64,000 nucleotides of DNA from Candidatus Chloroploca asiatica (GTDB lineage: Bacteria; Chloroflexota; Chloroflexia; Chloroflexales; Chloroflexaceae), in contig NZ_LYXE01000086.1 in NCBI RefSeq assembly GCF_002532075.1, positions 1 through 64,000 of the forward strand, read 5' to 3'. This document shows, piece by piece, positions 24,408 through 32,829 of this stretch (position 1 is the stretch's first letter; every line of letters begins with the position of its first letter). The notes below the pieces were generated by a model that saw nothing but the letters and a program-made list of their open reading frames with translations, did no database searches and was not told the DNA's origin. The position numbers and the translations under genes were made by a program.

Positions 24408-24446
24408 ATTAGTATATAATAATTCTATTTATTAGTATATACTAAT
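24408..24446. promoter_or_regulatory. Palindromic operator-like site upstream of STAND regulator
   Basis: A perfect 16-bp palindrome ATTAGTATATACTAAT (24431-24446) is preceded 23 bp upstream by a half-like copy ATTAGTATATAAT (24408-24420). The region is AT-rich in an otherwise GC-rich setting. It probably contains the promoter and a regulator site for the gene at 24521. Confidence 0.5.
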
Positions 24447-24492
24447 GACGTATAGTCTACCTAATCCATCAAAGGAGAGCCAGGCAGAGGCC

Positions 24493-24549
24493 ATGAGCAA
24501 CGCCCTTGAGGAGTCTCTTTGTGCTACAACAGTTTGCCAACCCTGGTGA
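24493..24549 (+). CDS. Possible 18-aa leader peptide overlapping regulator start
   Basis: ATG at 24493 to TGA at 24549 encodes MSNALEESLCATTVCQPW. It overlaps the GTG start of the large gene at 24521 in another frame. AAAGGAG lies about 15 bases upstream. It may be chance; if translated, it could couple or attenuate the regulator. Confidence 0.25.
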   Translation: MSNALEESLCATTVCQPW

Positions 24550-27379
24550 CGCATCTCGTCCAGTTGCGCTGGTCGTTGCTCCCAACAAACTCCGGCCGCC
24601 GCTCGTCCGCGTGCGTTCGATTGAGCGCCCCCAGCTGCACCACCGCCTCGACGCCGCACGTGAGGTGCCCCTTACCATCATCGCCGCGCCGGCCGGGTAC
24701 GGCAAAACAACCCTGCTGGCAACCTGGCTCGCCAACGCAGAGCGCCGCGCAAGGCAGGTCAACGAGCCTGCCCTCCAGGCTCCGTCCGATACGCTCCGTT
24801 CAGCATGGCTCGCGCTCGATGCAGGCGATAACGATCCGACGCGTCTGCTCGCCGGGCTTGTTGCGGCCTTGCAGACGGTCATTCCTGAACTTGGTGCCGC
24901 GGTTCTTCCGTTGCTTGGTGCCGCACCAGTGCTGGATTATGCGGCTGCGCTGGCGATCATCAGTGGCGATCTGTTGACGCACGATCAGCCAGTGCTGCTA
25001 GTGCTTGACGATACACACCTGCTGACTGATCGGCGTGCCACCGCACTGCTGGCCGACTTCGTCGAGCGCCAGCCACCACAGCTGCACCTGATCCTCGCTG
25101 GTCGCGCCGATCCACCGCTTCCGCTGGCCCGGCTCCGGGCATGTGGCGTGCTCAACGAGGTACGTGCCGCTGAGCTACGCTTTACGGCGCCCGAAGTCGC
25201 GGCGTTTCTGCGCACGACGATGCAGATAACGCTTACCGATGCCCAGGCAGCGCACCTGGCCGAACGCACCGAAGGCTGGCCTGCTGGCGTGCAACTGGCG
25301 TCCCTGGCCTACCGACAGCAGACTGACGCCATCAGCACCGCCTCGTTCGGACGGCATCGCTTCATGCTCGACTACCTCGCCGATGAGGTGCTCGCCCAGC
25401 AGTCGCCAGCGATCGCGCAGTTCCTCTTGATGACGTCCATCCTCGGGCGCATGTGTGGCGAATTATGTGACGCAGTGCTGGATGCGCACCCATGTATGAC
25501 TGACAACTGCCGTGCATCCACGACGGAACCCTCATCAGCCCCCAACATTCGCGGCGCAGCCCTGCTCGCAACGCTCGAACAGGCCAACCTGTTCCTCATT
25601 GCGCTAGACGATGAGCGACGCTGGTATCGTTACCACCACCTGTTCGCCGACCTGCTGCGCTATCATCTGCAGCAGCGCTTGCCTGACCATATTCCAGCCT
25701 TGCATCGTCGCGCGGCCCACTGGTTTGCGGCACAGGGGTTGATTGACGAAGCCGTTCATCACGCCCTTGCCGCCGACGATGTTGTGCTGGCGGCCACGCT
25801 GGTTGCAACGGAAGGGCGCAACCGGCTCATCCGTGGCGAACTCGTGACACTGCGTGCCTGGCTGGATGCGTTGCCGCTCGAACAACGCCGCGCCGCGCCA
25901 CACCTGCTGCTCCTGGAGGCATGGACGCAGGTCTGGGCCTACCAACCCGAAGCGGTTGCGGCGGCGCTGGCCGAACTCGCAAAGCGAACTGAGCCCCTGG
26001 CACGCGCACTTGCCGCCGAAGTACTGGCGCTCGAAGCTTTTGTGGCCTACAGCCGTGATGATCAGGCGGTGGCGCTCTGCCTAGCACAGCACGCGCTTGC
26101 CCAATCGGGTGACGACCCCTGGTTGCACGGCGTTCTCTATGCGAGCCTGGGCGACATGGCCTGGTTTGCCGAGGATGCGACCAGGGCGCTGGCATGTCAC
26201 CGTTGTGCGTTAGCCCACGCCTGTCGTTGTGGTGACCTGGTGCAACTGGTGGATGCTTGCCACAGCCTGGCGCAGTTCGAGTTACTTCAGGGGCGGCTGA
26301 CCGCTGCCGAGGCCGCCTACGCCTATGGTGACCAGCAACTGGCCGAACGTGGTTCGGCGGCCCAACCGTTCCGTGAACTGCTCGCCTTGAGTCGCGCCGG
26401 CATGCTCTACGAGCGCTACGATCTCACCGCAGCGCGCGCAGCCGCCGAGCTTGGCCTGGTCTGGACGTCGCGCTGCGGATTGAGCGCCTATGAACCATTT
26501 GCGCAGATCGAATTGGCCCGGATTGCCGCTGCGCAGGGCGATGCCCTGGCGGCCCGGCGGGCCTTGCTGGCGATGCAACAGGGGCGGCACCACCTGGCCG
26601 GGACAAGCGGGCGTGAACTGCCGGTCTGGTTTGAGACGCTGAACTTACGGCACGTAGAGATCTGGATCAGCCTGGGCGACACAGCAGCGCTGATCGGTTG
26701 GGTGCGCGATCACTGGACGCCACCCGACCCCAAGGCCGCTGTCGGGCCGTTGATCCGCCAGTTTGCCCTAGCTGCCGCGCTGGTGGCGTGCCTGGATCAC
26801 GCCGAGCAGTTGGCACCGCTGGTGCAGCAGACCGGACGGCCAATGGCGACGCTGGCCAGCCAACTCATTGCCAGTTGTCGTCAACGCTTCACCGCGTGGG
26901 GGTTGGGTGCGGTTGTCCTTGAACTCGAAACCCTGGCTGCCGTCTTGCACTGGCACATGGCCGAGCCGGATCACGCCTTTGCGGCGCTTGAGCGTGCGCT
27001 GGTTCTGGCGAACCCCGAAGGGTTCGTGCGCCCATTTCTCAGTCGCGGTGCGCCCATGCGTACCCTATGCGCAGCCGCATTAGCGCGCCGCAATGGTCGG
27101 CGCGATCCTTTGACCGGCTTGCTGCGTCGCCTGCACGACCTCTTTCCCCCTGCTGCACCCTCCGCTCCAACACCGCGCACCCTCGCCGAACCACTCACAC
27201 CGCGTGAGATCAATGTGCTGGCCTTGCTCGCCAACGGCTGTTCGCACCGCGAGATTGCGGCCCACCTCACCATTGCGCCAGATACTGCACGCACCCACAT
27301 CAAAAACATCTACGGCAAGCTCCAGGTGCAAAACCGGGTGCAGGCTGTCGAACAAGCGCGGATCTTGGCGCTGGTATAG
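24521..27379 (+). CDS. LuxR-family STAND regulator (MalT/LAL-like)
   Basis: 952 residues from GTG 24521, chosen because TTGAGGAG lies seven bases upstream. The N-terminal STAND NTPase has Walker A APAGYGKTT (residues 56-64) and Walker B VLLVLDDTHLL, followed by the winged-helix and superhelical (TPR-like) sensor region rich in Ala/Leu. The last ~65 residues are a LuxR-type helix-turn-helix: LTPREINVLALLANGCSHREIAAHL, then ARTHIKNIYGKLQVQNRVQAV. It is complete. It lies directly upstream of the transporter operon starting at 27492 and in the same direction, so it may respond to the transported molecule and activate that operon (inference). Confidence 0.92.
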   Translation: MLQQFANPGDASRPVALVVAPNKLRPPLVRVRSIERPQLHHRLDAAREVPLTIIAAPAGYGKTTLLATWLANAERRARQVNEPALQAPSDTLRSAWLALDAGDNDPTRLLAGLVAALQTVIPELGAAVLPLLGAAPVLDYAAALAIISGDLLTHDQPVLLVLDDTHLLTDRRATALLADFVERQPPQLHLILAGRADPPLPLARLRACGVLNEVRAAELRFTAPEVAAFLRTTMQITLTDAQAAHLAERTEGWPAGVQLASLAYRQQTDAISTASFGRHRFMLDYLADEVLAQQSPAIAQFLLMTSILGRMCGELCDAVLDAHPCMTDNCRASTTEPSSAPNIRGAALLATLEQANLFLIALDDERRWYRYHHLFADLLRYHLQQRLPDHIPALHRRAAHWFAAQGLIDEAVHHALAADDVVLAATLVATEGRNRLIRGELVTLRAWLDALPLEQRRAAPHLLLLEAWTQVWAYQPEAVAAALAELAKRTEPLARALAAEVLALEAFVAYSRDDQAVALCLAQHALAQSGDDPWLHGVLYASLGDMAWFAEDATRALACHRCALAHACRCGDLVQLVDACHSLAQFELLQGRLTAAEAAYAYGDQQLAERGSAAQPFRELLALSRAGMLYERYDLTAARAAAELGLVWTSRCGLSAYEPFAQIELARIAAAQGDALAARRALLAMQQGRHHLAGTSGRELPVWFETLNLRHVEIWISLGDTAALIGWVRDHWTPPDPKAAVGPLIRQFALAAALVACLDHAEQLAPLVQQTGRPMATLASQLIASCRQRFTAWGLGAVVLELETLAAVLHWHMAEPDHAFAALERALVLANPEGFVRPFLSRGAPMRTLCAAALARRNGRRDPLTGLLRRLHDLFPPAAPSAPTPRTLAEPLTPREINVLALLANGCSHREIAAHLTIAPDTARTHIKNIYGKLQVQNRVQAVEQARILALV

Positions 27380-27491
27380 GCAGGCTGTTGGGCGGCGGAT
27401 AAATACCGCAAATGGGTGATCCCGTACGTTGTTCATCTGGGTAGACTACCTTCACCGACCCGTTTCGCTCCTGTGCGGTGTGGAGATGCCA

Positions 27492-27743
27492 ATGCTGCAA
27501 CCACGTCCAACCAATCGGCTCGACCTGGGCCAACCGGCATACTATCGCATTACGGTGCATTCGCGCCTCGATCCAGCCCGGGCCGCATGGTTCGATGGGT
27601 TCGAATTGGCCGTGTACGGCGAGACGACCGTGCTGAGTGGGCGGGTGGCTGATCAGGCCGCGCTGCACGGATTGCTGGCGAAAGTACGTGACCTGGGCCT
27701 CCCGCTCATTGAACTGTGCTTGATCGAGGCTTCTGTAGTCTAG
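27492..27743 (+). CDS. Small conserved protein of unknown function
   Basis: 83 residues from ATG 27492, preceded by GGAG six bases upstream. Core: YYRITVHSRLDPARAAWFDG, then TTVLSGRVADQAALHGLL and KVRDLGLPLIEL. I recognise this RG-RLDP-W-WF-G...L-G-V-DQAALHGLL-RDLGL pattern from many short conserved proteins next to unrelated genes in Chloroflexota and Actinobacteria. It is 14 bp upstream of the double ABC exporter and probably its co-transcribed leader gene. Role unknown. Confidence 0.75.
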   Translation: MLQPRPTNRLDLGQPAYYRITVHSRLDPARAAWFDGFELAVYGETTVLSGRVADQAALHGLLAKVRDLGLPLIELCLIEASVV

Positions 27744-27757
27744 AGAGGATCAAACCG

Positions 27758-30700
27758 ATGTCTTCTGCAACCGCAACGGAAACCGCCCAGAGCGGAGGCC
27801 ATCACGCAACGCTGCGGCCAGACACGGTCAGCGTGCGGTCTACGATCAACCGCCGCCGCTGGCAGCTCGCCCTATCTGGTCTGCTCAGCGCCATCGGCAA
27901 TGCGGCTGGCATTGTGCCCTACCTGGTGATCTACTTCATTGCGGTTGAAGTGTTGGGCAAACCGTTGGCCGACGTCAATGCTGGCTGGCTCTGGATGCTG
28001 GCGGGCATCGCTCTTGGGGCGGTGGTGATCAAGGCTGCCGGTACTGGTATGGCGCTCTATGTCTCTCATATCGCCGCCTACCGCATCCTCTACGATCTGC
28101 GCCTCGCCCTGGCCGAGCATCTCGGCCGCCTGCCCCTGGGCTACTTTAGCGCCCGCACCACCGGCCAGATCAAGAAAGTCATTCACGAGGATGTCGAGCA
28201 GATGGAGGAAGGGTTGGCCCATATGATCCCCGACCTGGTCGGTGGGTTGACAACGCCAATCCTGACTGCGATAGTACTCTTTGTCGTGGACTGGCGGCTG
28301 GCTCTGGCAACCATTGCCCTCTTGCCAATTGCGATTGCGCTGTATGGCTGGGTTGCCGCGCACTCGGGTATCGCGAAGTACAACGCGATCAATGGGCGGA
28401 TCAATGCCGCTATTATCCAGTATATCAATGGGATGAAGGTGCTCAAAACCTTTGTACGCGCCGACGCCTCATTCGAAAAGCTCCGTGATGTGGCCGAAGA
28501 GATGCGGGTCTATTATACTGGCCCGTACGCTGCTTCAGCACCGACACTGGCGGTGATCTTTGCCGTAGTACGGGCCAATCTGCTGCTGATTGTGCCGCTC
28601 GGGATCCTGCTTTTCCTGGGTGGAAGCCTGGACATCGCCACCTTCGTCCTGTTCCTGGTGTTAGGCCTGGGCTTCAACCGCCCACTCTGGACGCTCTTCA
28701 CGAGCTATGGTACGGCGGCCTGGCAGGTCAATCAGGCCAGCAAAAACATCAGCGCCGTACTGGATACGTCACCGCTTCGCGAACCAATCCAGCCGCTCGC
28801 GCCGCGTGATGCAAGCATCGCCTTTGATCAGGTGAGCTTCAGCTATGGCGGTCAGGGGTCAGGGGTCAGGGGTCAGGGGTCGGAGGCCGGTGCGCAGGGA
28901 GAGGGCGGTGCCGATCAGACCCAGGTGCTCAACACGGTCTCCTTCGCGATCCCGGCTGGCAGCGTCACCGCGCTGGTCGGGCCGAGTGGCGCGGGCAAGA
29001 GCACGCTTGCCAAGCTCATTCCGCGCTTCTGGGACGTGCGTGCCGGGCAGATCCTGGTTGGCGGCATTGATGTGCGCCAGATCGGCACGGCTCGCCTGAT
29101 GCAGCATGTCGCTTTTGTTTTTCAGGATGTCTTTCTCTTCAACGATACCGTGGCGGCGAATATTCGTATTGGCAAGCCAACCGCCACCGACGGCGAGGTG
29201 GAAGCCGCCGCGAAAGCCGCCCGCTGCCACGAGTTTGTCATGGCATTGCCGCAGGGCTATGCGACCTCGGTGGGCGAGAATGGCAACCGGCTGTCGGGCG
29301 GGCAGCGCCAGCGCCTAAGCATCGCTCGGGCGATCCTCAAAGATGCCCCGATCATCGTGCTCGACGAAGCCACGGCATTTCTCGATCCTGAAAACGAAGC
29401 GCTGGTACAGGAAGCGCTTGCCGCCCTGGTCACCGCCGGTAAAACGGTCGTGATCATCGCTCATCGCCTCAGCACGATCACCGAAGTCGATCAGATCCTG
29501 GTGGTCGATCGTGGCCAGATCGTCGCACGCGGCACCCACACCGAACTGCTCCAGCAGAGCCCGCTCTATCAAGAATTATGGCAGGCCCACATCGCCTCGG
29601 AGGAGTGGCAACTTGCTCAGGGGTCAGGAGTCAGGGGTCAGAGCGCAGGGGTCAGCAGTCACGCGTTGAGCGTGCGCGAACCGTCACCGGTGTTTACCAA
29701 TCCGTATCGTGACCTCAACCCCGACGAGCATCTGATGCGTACGATGCTGAAGCTGGTGCCAGGACAGCGCAAGCGGTATCTCGGCGGGATCGGCTGGAAA
29801 ATCCTCGACGGCATCGTTTCGGCCTGGCCCGCACTGATCGTCTTTCTCATCTTAGTCGAGTTGTTCCAGGAGCCGATCAACACCGGACGAATCTGGGCCT
29901 ATGTTGGTGGGCTAGCGACGCTCTTTTTGGCTCAGGTGCTCTTCAACTGGCTGGCCCAGCGTGCGATGCTCCGCGTTGTCGCTGATATGCATTACGACCT
30001 GCGCATCTTTCTGGCCGACTATCTGCGGCGTTTGCCACTTGGCTTCTTCACGCGTCGCGACACAGGTACGATTGATTCGCTCTTCACGACAAACATCTCG
30101 TTTCTCGACGTGCGGTTCCCTACCGATATGTTCATCAGCGGCGTCGTAGCGCCGAGCATTCTTTTCCTCACGATGCTTGTGATCGACTGGCGCCTCGCGC
30201 TAGCCGTCGGCCTTGGCATGCCCATCGCGCTGCTCATCCTGCGCGCCACCACCCGTGTCTTCGCCAAGGTCTGGGCCGAGCAACGTGCGGCCCGAACCAT
30301 CGCCAACAGCCGCATGGTCGAGTACATCCAGGGCATCGGCGTGATCCGCGCCTTCAATCTGACCGGGGCGCGGATGCAACCGTTTGCGCACGCGATGGAG
30401 GTTTATCGCGATGCGAGTACGGCCACAACCACCCGGATCACGCCCGCGATGATCGGCTTTATGAGCGTGCTGGAAGCAGGCTTCGCCGCGTTGATCGTCC
30501 TGGGTGTCTGGCTCTTGCTCAGCAACAGTCTGGACGGCGTCACCTTGCTGCTCTTCCTCTTTCTGGGGCTGGCCTTCTACCAACCGCTTATGCTGCTCGG
30601 CGAACTCCAGGCCTTCCAGCGCATCATCGAAAACGCCGTGCGCAACCTGAACGAGTTTCTCAAAACGCCGACGTTACCTGAGCCAGAGTTCGGACAGATG

Positions 30701-31585
30701 CCTATGAGTGCAAAGGTGACGTTCGACCAGGTGAGCTTTGGGTATGAGGAGGGAGCAGGAAGCAAGAAGCAAGAAGCAGGAAGCAAGGGGCAGAGCGCCG
30801 ATGCTACATCCCACATCCTCGCCCCCCGAGTCCCCCGCCCCCCGATCCCCGCCCCCCGCCCCCCGATCCCCGTACTCGACAACGTCAGCTTTCGCATCCC
30901 CGAGCGTGGCATCACCGCCCTGGTCGGGCCGAGTGGGAGCGGCAAAACGACGATCACCAGTCTGATCGCCCGATTCTGGGACATCAACAGCGGGAGCATC
31001 AAGGTTGGTGGTGCAGATGTGCGCGAGTTGAGCAGCGCAACGCTTCAGGCCCAACTCACGATGGTCTTCCAGAATGTCTACCTTTTCAACGATACCATCC
31101 GCGCCAATATCGCCATCGGCAAGCCCGACGCAAGCGACGCCGCGATCGAAGCCGCAGCGCGGGCCGCGCATTGCCACGCGTTCATCACAACCTTGCCTGA
31201 CGGCTACGAGACGATGGTTGGCGAGGGCGGGTCAACCCTCTCGGGTGGCGAGAAGCAGCGCATCAGCATCGCCCGTGCATTGCTGAAGGATGCGCCGATC
31301 GTCATGCTCGACGAAGCAACGGCGAGCGTCGATCCAGAGAATGAGTGGCTGATCCAGCAGGCCTTCGACGCGCTGGCCGCCGAGAAGACCGTGATCGTGA
31401 TCGCTCACCGTCTGGCCACGCTCCAGCGTGCCGACCAGATCCTGGTACTCGACGGGGGCAGGCTGGTGCAGCAGGGCAAACACGTTGACCTGCTTGCCCA
31501 GGAAGGGCTCTACCGGCGCTTTTGGCGCGAGCGCGAGCGGGCCAAACATTGGAAGCTGGGTGCGGCGCAGCCGATAGACGAGTAA
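27758..31585 (+). CDS. Fused double ABC exporter (TMD-NBD-TMD-NBD)
   Basis: 1275 residues from ATG 27758 (GAGAGG upstream). Two complete half-transporters sit in one chain. Half 1: membrane domain ~25-340, NBD with GPSGAGKST, LSGGQRQR and IIVLDEATAFLD. Half 2: membrane domain ~665-960, NBD with GPSGSGKTT, LSGGEKQR and IVMLDEATASVD. The family resembles siderophore-type exporters-turned-importers (YbtP/YbtQ, IrtA/B), and separate relatives occur at 35698 and 37509. In each NBD a low-complexity stretch (rich in GQGSGVRG or KKQEAGSKGQ) interrupts the loop between the FSYG/FGYE strand and the VL--VSF strand. A third stretch links the two halves. The catalytic motifs are intact, so it is probably functional. 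Confidence 0.9.
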   Translation: MSSATATETAQSGGHHATLRPDTVSVRSTINRRRWQLALSGLLSAIGNAAGIVPYLVIYFIAVEVLGKPLADVNAGWLWMLAGIALGAVVIKAAGTGMALYVSHIAAYRILYDLRLALAEHLGRLPLGYFSARTTGQIKKVIHEDVEQMEEGLAHMIPDLVGGLTTPILTAIVLFVVDWRLALATIALLPIAIALYGWVAAHSGIAKYNAINGRINAAIIQYINGMKVLKTFVRADASFEKLRDVAEEMRVYYTGPYAASAPTLAVIFAVVRANLLLIVPLGILLFLGGSLDIATFVLFLVLGLGFNRPLWTLFTSYGTAAWQVNQASKNISAVLDTSPLREPIQPLAPRDASIAFDQVSFSYGGQGSGVRGQGSEAGAQGEGGADQTQVLNTVSFAIPAGSVTALVGPSGAGKSTLAKLIPRFWDVRAGQILVGGIDVRQIGTARLMQHVAFVFQDVFLFNDTVAANIRIGKPTATDGEVEAAAKAARCHEFVMALPQGYATSVGENGNRLSGGQRQRLSIARAILKDAPIIVLDEATAFLDPENEALVQEALAALVTAGKTVVIIAHRLSTITEVDQILVVDRGQIVARGTHTELLQQSPLYQELWQAHIASEEWQLAQGSGVRGQSAGVSSHALSVREPSPVFTNPYRDLNPDEHLMRTMLKLVPGQRKRYLGGIGWKILDGIVSAWPALIVFLILVELFQEPINTGRIWAYVGGLATLFLAQVLFNWLAQRAMLRVVADMHYDLRIFLADYLRRLPLGFFTRRDTGTIDSLFTTNISFLDVRFPTDMFISGVVAPSILFLTMLVIDWRLALAVGLGMPIALLILRATTRVFAKVWAEQRAARTIANSRMVEYIQGIGVIRAFNLTGARMQPFAHAMEVYRDASTATTTRITPAMIGFMSVLEAGFAALIVLGVWLLLSNSLDGVTLLLFLFLGLAFYQPLMLLGELQAFQRIIENAVRNLNEFLKTPTLPEPEFGQMPMSAKVTFDQVSFGYEEGAGSKKQEAGSKGQSADATSHILAPRVPRPPIPAPRPPIPVLDNVSFRIPERGITALVGPSGSGKTTITSLIARFWDINSGSIKVGGADVRELSSATLQAQLTMVFQNVYLFNDTIRANIAIGKPDASDAAIEAAARAAHCHAFITTLPDGYETMVGEGGSTLSGGEKQRISIARALLKDAPIVMLDEATASVDPENEWLIQQAFDALAAEKTVIVIAHRLATLQRADQILVLDGGRLVQQGKHVDLLAQEGLYRRFWRERERAKHWKLGAAQPIDE
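28850..28884 (+). repeat. Heptamer array in coding DNA, NBD1 loop
   Basis: GGTCAGG repeated four times then GGTCGGA, in frame. It encodes part of the GQGSGVRGQGS insert of the fused exporter. Confidence 0.9.
29620..29661 (+). repeat. Heptamer array in coding DNA, between exporter halves
   Basis: Six 7-bp units: GGGGTCA, GGAGTCA, GGGGTCA, GAGCGCA, GGGGTCA, GCAGTCA. It encodes the linker between half 1 and half 2. Confidence 0.9.
30751..30871 (+). repeat. Heptamer arrays in coding DNA, NBD2 loop
   Basis: First array: GGGAGCA, GGAAGCA, AGAAGCA, AGAAGCA, GGAAGCA, AGGGGCA (30751-30792). After a 28-bp spacer, a C-rich array of GCCCCCC and GATCCCC units follows (30821-30871). The frame stays open. 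It occupies the same NBD loop as the array at 28850. Confidence 0.9.
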
Positions 31586-31599
31586 CGAGGAAAAACCGT

Positions 31600-32202
31600 A
31601 TGCAGAACCAAACCTCACCCCACCCCGTTCGTGGCTTGATGGCCTGGAAGACGCGCGACCTAATGGTAACGTTGACCATCAGTCTGGCAATTGGCATTGC
31701 GTTCATTCCGCTTAACAACATCTACACCGCTGTTGCGGCAGTGAACCCGATTGCCGGCTGGGCAATGAGCGGATTCTTCGCCCTGCCACAGTTTTTCATT
31801 GGCTATGTCATTCGCCGCCCCGGCACGATGTTGCTCTACGCGTTCGTATCAGGAACAGCCTGGGCCATGGCCTCGCCCTTTGGACTCTTCGGCCTGATCG
31901 CAAGCCTGATTGGCGGCCTGATGAGCGAAAGCACGCAGTGGGTCGCCACGCGCTACCGCACCTATGGCCGCGCTCAAATGGTGCTCTGGGCAATCTTGCT
32001 GGCCGTGTTTGGCATCCTGGTTGCCGGCGTGCTCTTCGGTGGCCTGATCATAGCACCAGTGATTGCCATCAGTGCTGCGCTGGCCAGCATAAGTACGCAT
32101 ATTGTTGCCGCACTGCTTACCCCGTATCTGGCGGTGGCCCTCGCACGCACAGGCGTCGTGAGTGGTACGGCAGTTGGGCAGCAACTCCAGCAGGATATCT
32201 AA
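31600..32202 (+). CDS. ECF transporter S component, copy 1
   Basis: 200 residues from ATG 31600 (CGAGG upstream), 14 bp after the fused exporter. After a soluble leader with GLMAWKTRDLMV there are about five to six hydrophobic segments (AIGIAFIPLNNIYTAVAAV, GYVIRRPGTMLLYAFVSG, GLFGLIASLIGGLMS and others). The size and segment pattern fit ECF substrate-binding membrane components of the YkoE/MptD kind. It is a clear paralogue of the next gene (GLMAW-TRDLM and RRPGT in both). It would bind substrate and dock on EcfA-EcfT. Substrate not deducible. Confidence 0.75.
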   Translation: MQNQTSPHPVRGLMAWKTRDLMVTLTISLAIGIAFIPLNNIYTAVAAVNPIAGWAMSGFFALPQFFIGYVIRRPGTMLLYAFVSGTAWAMASPFGLFGLIASLIGGLMSESTQWVATRYRTYGRAQMVLWAILLAVFGILVAGVLFGGLIIAPVIAISAALASISTHIVAALLTPYLAVALARTGVVSGTAVGQQLQQDI

Positions 32203-32223
32203 CACTTATTTGGGAGGATTACG

Positions 32224-32829
32224 ATGACTGCTCATTCTTCGACAACGCCAAAGCGTGGCCTGATGGCCTGGACGACGCGCGATCTCATGATCTTGATGGC
32301 TATCGCGCTCGTTTTCGGACTGCTTCTGACAGGCATGACCTATGCATTTGTGCTGACGATGGTGTTCCTCACGCCGATGCTCAGCAATGGCTTGTTTGGG
32401 GGAATCTGGTTATTGCCGGCCTTTATGGCGAGTTATGTATTGCGTCGCCCTGGCACGGCATTGCTCACCTCGTTGCTCTACAGTCTGGTGATGGTGCCGT
32501 TTAGCCCCTATGGCGTCGGGGTCGTCTTTGGCGGGCTGATCGGCGGCCTGTGCTACGAACTGCCCTTCCTGTTCACACGGTATCGCAGTTACGGCCTGCC
32601 GATGCTTGTATTCGGCGGGGCATGGGCCAATCTCGCCACCGTCTTGATCCACGTTCCGCTTTCCGGTGGCGTCAATCTTGCGCCAGGCATCTGGGTACTG
32701 GTTGTGCTGGTCGCCCTGGTGAGCGGTGCGCTCGGAGGTTGGTTGGCAACCGTGCTTGCCAACGCTCTTTCGCGCACTGGCGTGTTACGCGCTACGGCTA
32801 TGGAGAACGATCAAGGTACAGTTGTATGA
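32224..32829 (+). CDS. ECF transporter S component, copy 2
   Basis: 201 residues from ATG 32224 with GGGAGG upstream. It shares the GLMAWTTRDLMIL leader, the RRPGT element and about six membrane segments with copy 1 (GMTYAFVLTMVFLTPMLSNG, GGLIGGLCYELPFLF). Its stop overlaps the EcfA start as ATGA, so it is translationally coupled to the energising ATPase. Two divergent S components may mean two related substrates or a heteromer. Confidence 0.75.
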   Translation: MTAHSSTTPKRGLMAWTTRDLMILMAIALVFGLLLTGMTYAFVLTMVFLTPMLSNGLFGGIWLLPAFMASYVLRRPGTALLTSLLYSLVMVPFSPYGVGVVFGGLIGGLCYELPFLFTRYRSYGLPMLVFGGAWANLATVLIHVPLSGGVNLAPGIWVLVVLVALVSGALGGWLATVLANALSRTGVLRATAMENDQGTVV

